From: Lagopus muta
Taxonomy: Eukaryota > Chordata > Aves > Galliformes > Phasianidae
Length of the DNA stretch: 64,000 bases
NCBI RefSeq assembly: GCF_023343835.1
Contig: NC_064435.1
Location: 60,657,634 to 60,721,633, forward strand
Direction: 5' to 3'
Positions 1 to 20,631 of this stretch are shown one piece after another. Below the pieces are notes generated by a model. The model ran no database searches. It saw nothing but the letters and a program-made list of their open reading frames with translations, and had not been told where the DNA came from. Position numbers and translations under genes: made by a program. Position 1 is the first letter of the stretch. Each line of letters opens with the position of its first letter.

Positions 1-100
1 CCATCTTTTTATTTAACTTGGAAACAGCATCGTGAGCACCCAGTAACATTCTAAGAAGAATCTCACTTCTGTTTTCCTTTCTTTTTTTCCCTTCTCTCAG

Positions 101-10676
<10,576 letters not shown>

Positions 10677-11335
10677 GTAAGTACCACCTGACATTAACTG
10701 AATGGCATATTATTATTTCTAATTAATTCTAGTTGGAGGACAGAATGTGGAAAACAAGCTAGTTAACCATTCTCTGTGTTTGATGCGCATCTGTGTCTTT
10801 TACTGAGACTGTAGAGAAGATTTCAAGGTAAAAAAGAAGAGATATTTATAAGATCTGTGCACACACTTCAGTAGTATTTGAAAGGAGTGTAAGATTTTTG
10901 TTTTGCATTTATTATTGTTGAACACAAAAATGGATATAAGTATAGCAAACTGAAGTATATGTTGAAGAGCAGCAGTGAGAGGTGAGTTTCTACATGATAT
11001 AGGGTATTTGGTTCTTTTTTTCATAATGTTTATATGAGACAATTTCCTTCAGTGTGATCAAGTAGATCCAACATATTTGAGGTTTGAAATTTAGCATAAT
11101 GGCTTTAACAGCTACTTTACTTATGTATTTCTGTATGCATGCATTTATTTTGTATATGTAATATTTTTATATGACTACCTGCAGGTGCCTTGTTTAGAAT
11201 ACATCCATTCCAACTACCAACGTTAATTGCTAACTATTGCAATGGCTAGCAAGAGGGTACTGGGCAGCAGGGCAGGGCTGATCACTTGCACCCCTATAGG
11301 ACTTTCTTGTTGAGTTAGTGAGCCTGCTGGTAGCC

Positions 11336-12598
11336 ATGGGTGCACCCCGGCAGAAGGCTTCAAACACAAAATCTGTGAGGAGCCATGCAGAGGTCCCGAG
11401 CACGCGCGCCAGAAAGACAGTAACCAAGAAGACGGTCCAGAGCCAGACTGAGGTCTGGTGCATGCATAGAGAGGAGAACAAGGGTATGAAGTGTGTGGTG
11501 ACTCAGACAGAGATAACATCACGAGATGCTAGTGTGCAGGTCACTGGCTGTGAGGAGTGCCACAGCCTGGCCTTTGCAGTGCCACAGGAAGCAGGCAGCA
11601 CGTGTACAAGATGCGAGCAATTGAATGACTTGCTCAGCCTTGTGATTAGCCTGAAGGAGGAAGTGGAGAGGCTGAGGACTATAAAAGAGTGTGAGAGGGA
11701 GATTGACTGGTGGTGTCAGTCCCTCTCAACCTCAGGTTCTCGGCACACAGACGAGGCTCCTCACGGAGCACGTCCGCCCCTGCCACCTTACAAACACCTG
11801 GTAAAGGGGAACCAGCCAGCTGACAGCGTTTCAGCGAGCCCCCTGTCCTCTCTTCCCCCTAACAGCAATTTGAGAAGGGAGGAGGAGTGGAAACGGGTAC
11901 CTGCTCGGCGGAGGGGGCATCCCCCATCCCGACCATCCCTGGCTCCCCAGGTGCCTCTGCGTAACAGGTTTGAGGCCCTGGAAGTTGAGGGGGGGACGAG
12001 TGAGAGTGCGGAGATGGGTTCACCCGTGAGGTTGCCTCAGGCGAAGCGGTCGCCCCCAATCCTCAAGACTGCTTCTACCCGTAAGGACAGGAGGGTGATT
12101 GTCATAGGCGACTCCCTTCTGCAAGGAACAGAAGGCCCTATATGCCGGCCCGACCCTACCCACAGAGAGGTGTGCTGCCTTCCTGGAGCACGGGTCAGGG
12201 ACATTTCAAAGAAAATTCCTAGGTTGATTCGGCCTTCAGATTATTACCCGCTCTTAATAATTCAGGCTGGCGGCGAGGAAGTTGACAAGGAAAGCCTGAG
12301 GTCTATCAAGAAAGACTTCAGGGGAATGGGGCGAATACTTGAAGGAGCTGGGGTGCAGGTGGTCTTTTCTTCTATGCCCGTGGTGTCAGGGAAAGGTACA
12401 GGGAGGATCCAAAATACCCAACTCTTCAATAGATGGCTTAAGAGCTGGTGCAGGCGCAAGAATTTCGGCTTTTTTGACCATGGGGCAATTTACACTGCAC
12501 CTGGCATGATGGCTGCTGATGCATGCAGCCTGTCCCTGAGGGGTAAGAGGATCTTAGCTGAAGAATTAGCGGGACTCATTGACAGGTCTTTAAACTAG
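11336..12598 (+). CDS. CR1 ORF1 protein (zinc-finger-like, coiled coil, SGNH-esterase-like)
   Basis: A 420-aa protein that is thought, from the family, to bind RNA and assist retrotransposition. I chose the ATG at 11336 because it has a strong Kozak context (GCCATGG); the frame is open only 18 bases further upstream. Visible parts are: a Cys pair motif C72-x2-C75 and C90-x2-C93; a Leu/Glu-rich coiled coil at about 94-127; a basic, Pro-rich linker (about 140-235); and an SGNH-hydrolase-like domain from about 250 with block [10 protein letters not shown] (D259, S260). The positions that usually hold the GxND motif and the block V catalytic His do not fit: block III reads QAGGEEV, and block V reads [11 protein letters not shown] with Ser398 where His is expected. 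The fold may persist without esterase activity. The stop codon is two bases before the ORF2 start. Confidence 0.9.
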   Translation: MGAPRQKASNTKSVRSHAEVPSTRARKTVTKKTVQSQTEVWCMHREENKGMKCVVTQTEITSRDASVQVTGCEECHSLAFAVPQEAGSTCTRCEQLNDLLSLVISLKEEVERLRTIKECEREIDWWCQSLSTSGSRHTDEAPHGARPPLPPYKHLVKGNQPADSVSASPLSSLPPNSNLRREEEWKRVPARRRGHPPSRPSLAPQVPLRNRFEALEVEGGTSESAEMGSPVRLPQAKRSPPILKTASTRKDRRVIVIGDSLLQGTEGPICRPDPTHREVCCLPGARVRDISKKIPRLIRPSDYYPLLIIQAGGEEVDKESLRSIKKDFRGMGRILEGAGVQVVFSSMPVVSGKGTGRIQNTQLFNRWLKSWCRRKNFGFFDHGAIYTAPGMMAADACSLSLRGKRILAEELAGLIDRSLN

Positions 12599-12600
12599 GA

Positions 12601-15579
12601 ATGAAGGGGGAAGGGGACACAATAAGGGCTACTGGAATTGAACGGGTCATTCGAGGGCTTATACCAAACTCCATGGGCAATGACGGCAGAGTGCATAGGG
12701 AAGGACTAGGGCAGGGGGATGCTGGGGATGCTGCTGTTCTAGGGGATCCTAGATCCCTTATAAAGGGAAAAGTGGCGAGACGGATAGCCCGGCTGAAGTG
12801 CCTTTATACCAACGCACGCAGCCTGAGTAACAAGCAGGAGGAACTGGAAACTGTGATGCACTCGGGAAGTTATGACCTTGTTGCTATCACAGAAACATGG
12901 TGGGATGACTCCCACAATTGGGATACTGCCATCGACGGCTATAGACTCTTTAGGAGAGATAGGCGAGGTAGGAGGGGTGGGGGAGTTGCTCTCTATGTCA
13001 GAGATTGGATAAACTGTGAGGAGCTCCCTACGAGAAGCAGTCAGGAACAGGTTGAGAGCCTGTGGGTTAGGATTAGAGATGGGACAAATATAGGTCAGCT
13101 GGTGTTAGGGGTATACTACAGACCACCTGATCAAGGGGAGGCTGTCGACGAGGCTTCCTTGCTCCAGATGCGTGAGATGTCTGGCTCACGGGCTCTTGTC
13201 CTGGTGGGGGACTTCAACCATCCGGACATCTGCTGGGAAAACCACACGGCGAGCTGCAAGAGCTCCAGAAGGCTCTTGGAATCCATTGATGATAGCTTTC
13301 TGGTTCAGGTATTGGACAGACCGACCAGAGGTGAAGCGTTGCTGGACCTGCTGCTCACCAACGCCGAGGAGATCATCAAAGGCGTCAAGGTTGGAGGCTG
13401 CCTGGGCTCCAGCGACCACGCCCTGGTTGAGTTTGTGATCTCAAGCAATGTGGGCCTGGCAAAGAGCAGGACCAGGACACTGAACTTCAGAAGAGCAGAC
13501 TTCAAGCTACTCAATGGATTGCTGGCCAAGATCCCCTGGCGCGCTGCCCTCAAAGACATGGATGTTGAGGAGAGCTGGCGGCTCTTCAAAGAGGCCCTCC
13601 TGGAAGCACAAGAGGTCTCCATTCCGCTGAATAAGAAAGTGGGCAGGCGAGGTAGGAAACCGGCATGGCTCAGCAAGGACCTGCTGAGAGAACTGAGGGC
13701 AAAGAAAGGGGTGTACAAGCTCTGGAAACAAGGCTGTGTCACCTGGGAAGAGTACAGGAATGCCGTCCGGACTTGCAGACGTGGGATCAGGGAAGCCAAG
13801 GCGCAGGCAGAACTGAACTTGGCAAGGGACGTGAAAAACAATAAGAAAACCTTCTACAGGTACATTGCCCAGAAGAGACAGGCCAAAACGGGCGTACCTA
13901 CTTTGGTAAATTTAAAAGGAGAACTGGCTTCAACAGATGAAGAGAAAGCCGAGGTGCTGAATGAGTTCTTCACCTCGGTCTTCACTGGTGGCCAGGATTC
14001 TAGTCTTTTTCACGTCCCTGAACCCTGCATCCCCAAACCTCTATGTGGAGACCAAGGAGGTAAATCCCTCCCCACTGTAAGGGCAGAGCAAGTCCGAGAG
14101 TGCCTCCTTAGACTGAATGAATACAAGTCTATGGGGCCGGATGGCGTGCATCCCAGGGTCCTGAAGGAGCTGGCCAAGGTGGTTGCCGAGCCGCTCTCCA
14201 TCATATTTGAGAAGTCGTGGCTGTCAGGTGAGGTCCCGGACGACTGGAGGAAGGGTCACGTCACTCCCATATACAAGAAGGGGAGCAGGGAGGACCCGGG
14301 GAACTACAGGCCGGTGAGTTTCACCTCCGTGCCTGGGAAGATCATGGAACAGATCCTCCTGGACAACATGCTCGGTCACATAAAGAATGAGCATGTGATC
14401 CGAGACAGCCAGCATGGCTTCACCAAAGGAAGGTCATGCCTAACTAATCTTGTGGCCTTCTATGATGGAGTGACGGCATTGGTGGACGAAGGGAAGGCGA
14501 CCGATGTCATTTACCTGGACCTGAGCAAGGCCTTTGACATGGTCCCCCACCACATCCTCATCTCCAAATTGGAGGGAAGTGGATTTGATGGGTGGACGAC
14601 CCGATGGATAAGCAATTGGTTGAAAGGCCGCAGACAGAGGGTGGTGGTCAATGGCTCTATGTCCAGGTGGAGGCCGGTAACAAGTGGTGTCCCCCAAGGG
14701 TCTGTCTTGGGACCGGTGCTCTTTAACATCTTTATTAATGACATCGATGAGGGAATCGAGTGCACCCTCAGCAAGTTTGCTGACGACACCAAGCTGAGTG
14801 GTGCGGTTGATACGGTGGAAGGAAGGGATGCCATTCAGAGGGACCTCGACAGGCTGGTGGGCTGGGCTCGGGTGAACCTGATGAGGTTCAACACGGCAAA
14901 GTGCAAGGTTTTGCATTTGGGCCGGAAGAACCCCAGGCACCTGTACAGGCTGGGAGGAGTGGTCCTTGAGAGCAGCTCGGCAGAGAAGGACCTGGGGGTC
15001 CTGATGGACGAGAGACTGAATATGAGCCAGCAGTGCGCTCTGGCAGCTCGAAAGGCAAATGGGATCCTGGGCTCCATCAGGAGAGGGGTGGCCAGCAGGG
15101 ACAGGGAGGTGATTGTCCCTCTCTACTCGGCTCTTGTGAGGCCCCATCTGGAGTACTGTGTCCAGGTGTGGAGCCCTCAGTACAAGAAAGACATTGAGAT
15201 TTTGGAAAGGGTCCAGAGGAGGGCGACTAAGATGATCAAGGGGCTGGAGCACCTCCCCTATGAGGACAGGCTGAGGGAGTTGGGCTTGTTCAGCCTGGAG
15301 AAGAGAAGGCTGCGGGGTGACCTCATTGCAGCCTATCAATACCTGAAGGGAACCTACACCCAGGAGGGGAGTAAACTCTTCAAAAGGGCTGACAACAGCA
15401 GGACTAGGGGAAATGGTTTTAAGTTGAAGGAGGGAAGATTTAGGTTAGATGTTAGGGGGAAGTTCTTTACTAGGAGAGTGGTTAGGCCCTGGAACGGGCT
15501 GCCCAGGGAGGTTGTGGATGCCCCGTCCTTGGACGTGTTTAAGGCCAGGTTGGACGGGGTCCTGGGCAACCTGATCTGA
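12601..15579 (+). CDS. CR1 ORF2 protein (AP endonuclease plus reverse transcriptase)
   Basis: A 992-aa protein that nicks the target DNA and primes reverse transcription of its own RNA. The APE-type endonuclease (about 66-290) keeps N71 in LYTNARS, E98 in VAITETWW, D204 and N206 in VGDFNHPD, and the pair D272-H273 in SSDHALVEF. The reverse transcriptase (about 500-780) keeps the catalytic D640 in [19 protein letters not shown] at about 696-705, and D728-D729 in KFADDTKL. The C-terminal region (about 850-992) has the typical CR1 segment [19 protein letters not shown] and ends [13 protein letters not shown]. The start ATG lies two bases after the ORF1 stop (TAG GA ATG), which suggests translation by termination-reinitiation. 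No inactivating change is visible, so the protein could be functional. Confidence 0.95.
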   Translation: MKGEGDTIRATGIERVIRGLIPNSMGNDGRVHREGLGQGDAGDAAVLGDPRSLIKGKVARRIARLKCLYTNARSLSNKQEELETVMHSGSYDLVAITETWWDDSHNWDTAIDGYRLFRRDRRGRRGGGVALYVRDWINCEELPTRSSQEQVESLWVRIRDGTNIGQLVLGVYYRPPDQGEAVDEASLLQMREMSGSRALVLVGDFNHPDICWENHTASCKSSRRLLESIDDSFLVQVLDRPTRGEALLDLLLTNAEEIIKGVKVGGCLGSSDHALVEFVISSNVGLAKSRTRTLNFRRADFKLLNGLLAKIPWRAALKDMDVEESWRLFKEALLEAQEVSIPLNKKVGRRGRKPAWLSKDLLRELRAKKGVYKLWKQGCVTWEEYRNAVRTCRRGIREAKAQAELNLARDVKNNKKTFYRYIAQKRQAKTGVPTLVNLKGELASTDEEKAEVLNEFFTSVFTGGQDSSLFHVPEPCIPKPLCGDQGGKSLPTVRAEQVRECLLRLNEYKSMGPDGVHPRVLKELAKVVAEPLSIIFEKSWLSGEVPDDWRKGHVTPIYKKGSREDPGNYRPVSFTSVPGKIMEQILLDNMLGHIKNEHVIRDSQHGFTKGRSCLTNLVAFYDGVTALVDEGKATDVIYLDLSKAFDMVPHHILISKLEGSGFDGWTTRWISNWLKGRRQRVVVNGSMSRWRPVTSGVPQGSVLGPVLFNIFINDIDEGIECTLSKFADDTKLSGAVDTVEGRDAIQRDLDRLVGWARVNLMRFNTAKCKVLHLGRKNPRHLYRLGGVVLESSSAEKDLGVLMDERLNMSQQCALAARKANGILGSIRRGVASRDREVIVPLYSALVRPHLEYCVQVWSPQYKKDIEILERVQRRATKMIKGLEHLPYEDRLRELGLFSLEKRRLRGDLIAAYQYLKGTYTQEGSKLFKRADNSRTRGNGFKLKEGRFRLDVRGKFFTRRVVRPWNGLPREVVDAPSLDVFKARLDGVLGNLI

Positions 15580-16109
15580 ATATGTATGTTGGTGGCCCTG
15601 CTAGGCAGGGGGGTTGGAACTACATGATCCTTGGGGTCCCTTCCAACCTGGGTGATTCTGTGATTCTGTGATTCTGTGAAAGGTGTTCTGACCTACATCA
15701 GCTAAATACATTCAGCACAGTCACACTTAGATGTTAAAGCTTTAAATTTCTGCCCTGCTAGCAGTCTGAGCCAAAGACAGATACACATCTGTCAATCGAG
15801 GTCGAGGAATAGGACAAAACTTATTCCTCTGTGTATTTCTGGACCTATATTTTAGCAAGAACATAGAGACAATGAATGGCTCTTAAGAAATTTAAGTACC
15901 TCTTATTGTCCTTCAGTTGCTTATTTTTCACCTTGCATCCACTCATGAAATTACAACACTTGTTTTGTGGTTATGCTAAATATTTGAGGTATTGTGTTCT
16001 TTAGCAGGCCTATGTAACGAATGAGTCCCAGTTGTTCCAATCTCATTCAGATGAATATCATTAAATATGTGAAAGGAAGTTAAAACTCTAGTTACACTGC
16101 TGTCTTTGT

Positions 16110-16320
16110 GAAAACTGGTCATTGCTGAGGTCGTTAGCCAATGTGAGCAACTTCCTGAATTCTGTGTAGTCCACATGACTGAAAGCCACTGTCAGGTGTC
16201 AATGAATGCACTGTGCAGCTTTCTTCCCATTCAAAGAGTAGTCAGCATGTGTGGGAACTTCTGGATGTCTCTTGATAACATCCCAGACTTGAAGAGCCTC
16301 TTCTGTAGGTACTACTAGGT
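16110..16320 (-). pseudogene. Possible coding relic, unidentified
   Basis: Read on the minus strand from just after an acceptor-like TCACCTAG (about 16315), one frame gives 38 residues with protein-like composition (TEEALQVWDVIKRHPEVP, then HADYSLNGKKAAQCIH). It then has one TGA, and continues in the same frame for 29 residues (HVDYTEFRKLLTLANDLS) to a TAG. I do not recognise the family. It may be a dead exon, a retrocopy fragment or chance. Confidence 0.3.
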
Positions 16321-18136
16321 GAGCAGAAGCCAATATTTGGAATTTGATAAAATGATGCATTGAACAGGAATTACTCAATAACTGAAAAAATATAGATGTG
16401 AATTGTCTTCAAGCAACTTGCTGGTAAGCAGAAAACAGTTATTGTGGCACAGAGCTGGGGAGAATGTTGTTTTGTAAGAATGAGGCAACAGTTGCTCCCG
16501 CTCATCAGAGATCTCGCTTTTGGATTATTGTGTGTGAGAGCTCCATGAAGTAGATTTGACTGAAATACAGCAATGGAAGCAATAGCAGAGGAAGTGAATA
16601 TGTAGGTAAAAGAAATTTCCACACCAGGTAAGCTGCTTTTTATTTTAAAAAGTAGCAGTGGGACCTTTACATAGTCTGTGGAACTTGAAGTGATTTCTAG
16701 GAAGGTGTAATATTTTAGAACATAACAGCATCTGTTCTGAGTGAGATCCAAAATTCATAGTCACGTACAGCTGTATCATCTGGTTTCATCTGACATTTGT
16801 GTAAAGAGCTACTTGCTTTCACATCGTTCATTTGTTGTGAACTTACCATGTCCTTTGTCCATTTCCAATTATCCTATCAGATCAGAAGCTACAGCAGATG
16901 ATTTGCTCCTTCTTCACTGCCTCCCTCCATCTCACAGATGATTTTATAGATATCTGTGATATTCTTCCTTAGCTGTGTTTCTTTTTTTCAGATGGAAGTC
17001 TTGGAGGCTATACCCTATACCATAGTTTTTCTGTCTTCGTTTCTTTTTTCCACTATATCCTTTTAGACTTGAAGATACCAGCCTGACGTAAAATTCTCAA
17101 GATGTAGGCATGCTGTTGACTTACACTTGATACAGTAATTACTTTTCAAGCATCTTACCTTTTCAGTTCTGTTACTTTCACTAGTTGCTTCTAGTACTTT
17201 GCTTTTTTAAGTACAGTGGAAGACTGAATCGGTACTCATTGGAACTGTGTGTTACATGGTAGATCATCTACTGTGGGTGAGCTGAGAGCTTAGCATTTTA
17301 TACAACCATTCATACATTTTTGGTTTTTTTCCTGTATGCCTAACTTCATATTAGCTCATTTTTATCTTCATCTGTTTTCATCTACCTTGATACTGTCTGG
17401 TCACTAAAGTCTCACAAAGTCCTTTTTCCACTTCACTGTTTGCCTTTGTTTTTGTTTATGTGAATAACTTGAGTCAAATGACAAATTTTCCTTATATGCC
17501 CTTTCCTGAGTCATAAGTCGAATGTCCATGTAGTCCTCTGTGAAATGCCACTGGTGAATCTCTCCACTGTGGAAAGTCACTGTTTACTCTGACCTTCTGT
17601 CTTCTGCCTTCTTATCTATTCTTTATCCACACAAGAAATGTTTTTACTCTCTGGATTCCTTGTCTTAAAAGCCAGCCTTGGAACTTGCCAAACACCTTTT
17701 AAAAATTCAGGCATCAAGTGAATCTCTTCTGTGTGTACAATACTGTTGGCTCCTTCATGAAATTCCAGTAGGCTAGTGAAACAAGACATTCAATTCCCTT
17801 TTTTTGATTCTTTTCCATATTTTCCACATTTTCCAACATTTCAGAGGTTCATTATTTCAATTTTTTTTCATGCTTACCTTCCTCCTACTACTTGCCTTCT
17901 CTGTGGTCTGTGTTTCCCTGGATCTCCGCTGGAATCTTTGAAAAGATGAGCATCATTTTTTATCAGTTCTGTTACCTGGCAATATAAACAAGAATCTGCT
18001 CTCTGTTCTCAGAAGTTGAGCTGCTTAATCATTGACTTCCTCTAGAACTTGTGGCTTAGCAGTTTTTTACTTGCTTTGTGTATTTCTTTCATAACCTTTT
18101 TTTAGCAGTACTTTAAGTTAAGAGACCTTGGAATCC

Positions 18137-18161
18137 CACATAAAGAAGGCTTCTTTATGTG
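18137..18161. repeat. Perfect inverted repeat, 12-bp arms
   Basis: CACATAAAGAAG, one central G, then CTTCTTTATGTG: a perfect 25-base palindrome apart from the centre. It could extrude or form a hairpin in RNA. No associated gene is seen. Confidence 0.9.
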
Positions 18162-18803
18162 AAATGGGAACTTTCACAAGCTTCTCCATATTAATTACAC
18201 TTAGTTTTTGTTGTTAACTTAATTCTGTTGCTCTTATTGCTATCTAATAGTTGGATGGCATAATTGCATCTGAAACTGGTTACTTCCTCAGAAATGTTTG
18301 AAAAATATATGAAATATTAATGCTATTTGCATGGCCTACCACCACTGATTTTGCTAGAGCTCTTTCTGGATACATCAAGCTGTATGAGAAGAAAAGCTGC
18401 TTGATGATTCTCCCTTTCATGATGTAGCTCATGTGGTAATAGTAGTATCCTACTCTTTCAACTGTGTCAGTGTCACTGTTTCATACTTATCACTGTGACC
18501 TCCTCAGTATTTCGAGTAATATTAAAAGCTTAGTACCTAAAATGGAGTGGCTGCAAGTGTAGCTCTGCTTTTGTGAAGCCTTTAGGGATGTAAAGAAGAT
18601 AATGCACTGCGATCTGAGCATATCCATAAGGCTTAGGAAAAAAAAAGAAAAGAAAAAAAAAAGGGGGTGGTGGGGGGGGAACAAAACTAACTTTTTGTTG
18701 ACTTCCTGAGGAAAAAAAAAGCTCAAAATTATTGGAAGCCTGTAGACCAACTGCCATCACCAAATTTGTGATTCTCTACAACTTTTACACTCTTCCCACC
18801 CAG

Positions 18804-18943
18804 CTTCAGTTCCCCAGAAAATGCCCCATTCCCCACTGCCCAGGCTCAATTCCTCTTCTGCTGCCACTGGTGTAGGAACTGCTGGTGCTTTTCCAGCCTT
18901 GTTCAATATATCAAGCAATAGAAACAGAAAAACATGTATATGA
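18804..18943 (+). CDS. Candidate ANKS6 terminal exon (option 1)
   Basis: It follows a strong acceptor (ACTCTTCCCACCCAG). Two bases (CT) would complete the phase 1 codon left at 10676, then 45 codons run to TGA at 18941-18943. The peptide is Ser/Pro/Ala-rich (VPQKMPHSPLPRLNSSSAA). AATAAA occurs at 19902. Phase agreement alone has a one-in-three chance, so support is weak. It is longer than the short tail I recall for human ANKS6. Confidence 0.22.
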
Positions 18944-20390
18944 ATGTTTCAAGAATGGAAAATAGAACAGCAGTAATTGTGTTTACACTCCTAAGAAATG
19001 CAGTAGAAGGAAAAAAAAAAAAACAATAGGAAGAAAAGGTAAAAGCAGTGCCATTAGCAATAAAGGGTTGATTGCATAACTAATTTCATGCAACAGGCTT
19101 AGTTAGAGAAGATACTGCAGTTTCTTCTTAAAGGATTTTTGGCCATTCATACTCCATTGCTAGTTTTTGGAACCTCAGCTACCTTCTGATTGAGCACCTC
19201 CTGCTGAGGCCTCTGCTTCAGAGCTCTCTGTGATATTCACTACAAGAAAGTAGAAAAGTTGTCAAGTGTATATTGGGTTTTGGCAGCTGAGCTGTTTCAA
19301 TTTTAGTAAAGTTCACCACTGGGAGAGAGATTACTTTGTGCATCAGGTTCTGTGTTATCCCTGGGGCTGGCACTGAGATGTTTCTTCTTTGCAGAAAACA
19401 ATAGGCTCTAAAATATAATCGTTTTCTGTCAGAATGATATTGAGACCTTCCATCTTGCCTCTGCCAATGATACCAGATCAGGCTGACTGTCCAGGCTGCA
19501 GAAGCTCCACATTTAAATCTGTTCCTGAACTACATAAGGCAAATGATTATTCGATATAAATAATGCAGTGGCTTCTGGATATATAAGCCAGTAGGATTTA
19601 GGACACTATGGTTCTTATCCCTGTTCGGAACAGGCAAACAGTACTTGCATGAAGAGTTGTCTTGGTATCTTTATTAATGGAATTTAATTGATGACATTCA
19701 GAAAATTCTGCTGAAATTAATTCTTTCCGAGTGTAAACCTCAAAGAAATTTTGACTTTATAATTTCCAAGGAAGAGAAAAGGCTTAACATTTTCCCAATG
19801 TGTTCTAATCACAACAGACAGGTTTCTGTTCCTGACAAGAGAAACTGCATACTAGGATGATGTTGCTTTTTAATAACCCAGTGAATGTTTCAAAAAGAAC
19901 AAATAAAACCACTCTATTAGATTTCTGCTTCATTGTTAGGATTTAGAGCAGATGAGCAGTGGAGGCATGAGGAAAGATGAACTGCTCTGCAATACAAAAA
20001 TTTCTGCTTCACTGAGATAGCAAGCAGCAGTATAAAGTCTGATTTTCTTAGAAAACTCTGGATTGAAGAAATGGTACTTGTCACAGGAAGTGTTTGAATT
20101 AGTATGTTCAGGCAATGTGTTTGCTTAGATGATTCTAGTAAAGGAGCAAATCAGAACTTTTTGAATACCCAGTATACCCAGTTGCCAGGACAGATATGTA
20201 GGGGATTTTTATTGGTCAAGATCCACTCATTCATCAAAGGGCTGAATGTGGCTGACACTGATCTGCAGGTTCATAGAGATAAATGACATGAAAGGAGGGA
20301 GAGCTGAATCTAAAACATGCCAAATCAGAAATAAAAAGATGAAGAAAGCTCATATGGATGAAATGATATTGTATGAAAAAAAAAAAGAAA

Positions 20391-20428
20391 AATAACTGAA
20401 AATAAACTGAAAATAAACTGAAAATAAA
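20391..20428. repeat. Short 11-bp tandem repeat
   Basis: About three and a half copies of the unit AATAAACTGAA, beginning with a variant copy lacking one base. It directly follows an A-rich run. Confidence 0.85.
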
Positions 20429-20606
20429 ATGATTTCTTCTTACAGGAGCAGGCTTAAAATGAGTAAAATGAATTATATAGGGTCAAGCTGTTGGAGTCAG
20501 ATGTAACAGTGAGACTGGGAAACGTGAACTTGTTTGTGGTAACTGTGGAATTTGTCGGTCTTCTTTAGAGTAAAGCTTTGAATCTCACTGGCTGCAAGTC
20601 GTCAGA

Positions 20607-20631
20607 TTTTTTTTTTTTTTTTTTTTTTTTT
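20607..20631. repeat. Poly-T run (25 bases)
   Basis: An uninterrupted T run, the longest homopolymer I saw. It could be the poly(A) tail of a minus-strand retrocopy, but no recognisable gene sequence precedes it on that strand. Confidence 0.9.

Larger units (their letters stand above)
11225..15678 (+). mobile_element. Full-length (or nearly so) CR1 LINE with two intact ORFs
   Basis: A 4.45-kb non-LTR retrotransposon of the avian CR1 family. It has a short 5' leader (about 11225-11335; exact 5' end uncertain), ORF1 at 11336-12598, ORF2 at 12601-15579, and a 99-nt 3' region ending in three copies of ATTCTGTG (15655-15678), the diagnostic CR1 tail. It is far richer in G+C and CpG than the surrounding DNA. 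No stop codon or frameshift interrupts either ORF. It is inserted sense to ANKS6, 0.55 kb after the last clear exon. Most CR1 copies are short 5'-truncated tails, so an intact copy is unusual. The leader is shorter than I would expect for a complete CR1, so mild 5' truncation cannot be excluded. Confidence 0.95.

Noticed and set aside
11318..11335. Upstream GTG as the ORF1 start
   Set aside because: A vertebrate-hosted element would use ATG; the ATG at 11336 has a strong Kozak context.
13172..13841. Additional open frames on both strands inside ORF2
   Set aside because: Overlapping frames of the CR1 endonuclease region, with no independent start context or domain.
14440..15339. Long open frame (299 codons) on the minus strand
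   Set aside because: It lies exactly opposite the CR1 reverse transcriptase and reappears opposite the truncated copy at 32528-33313. It is an antisense shadow of a GC-rich coding sequence.
18636..18681. Purine run with G tracts as a possible G-quadruplex
   Set aside because: Only one long G run and short neighbours (GGGGGTGGTGGGGGGGG). Four clear G tracts of three or more are not present with standard spacing.
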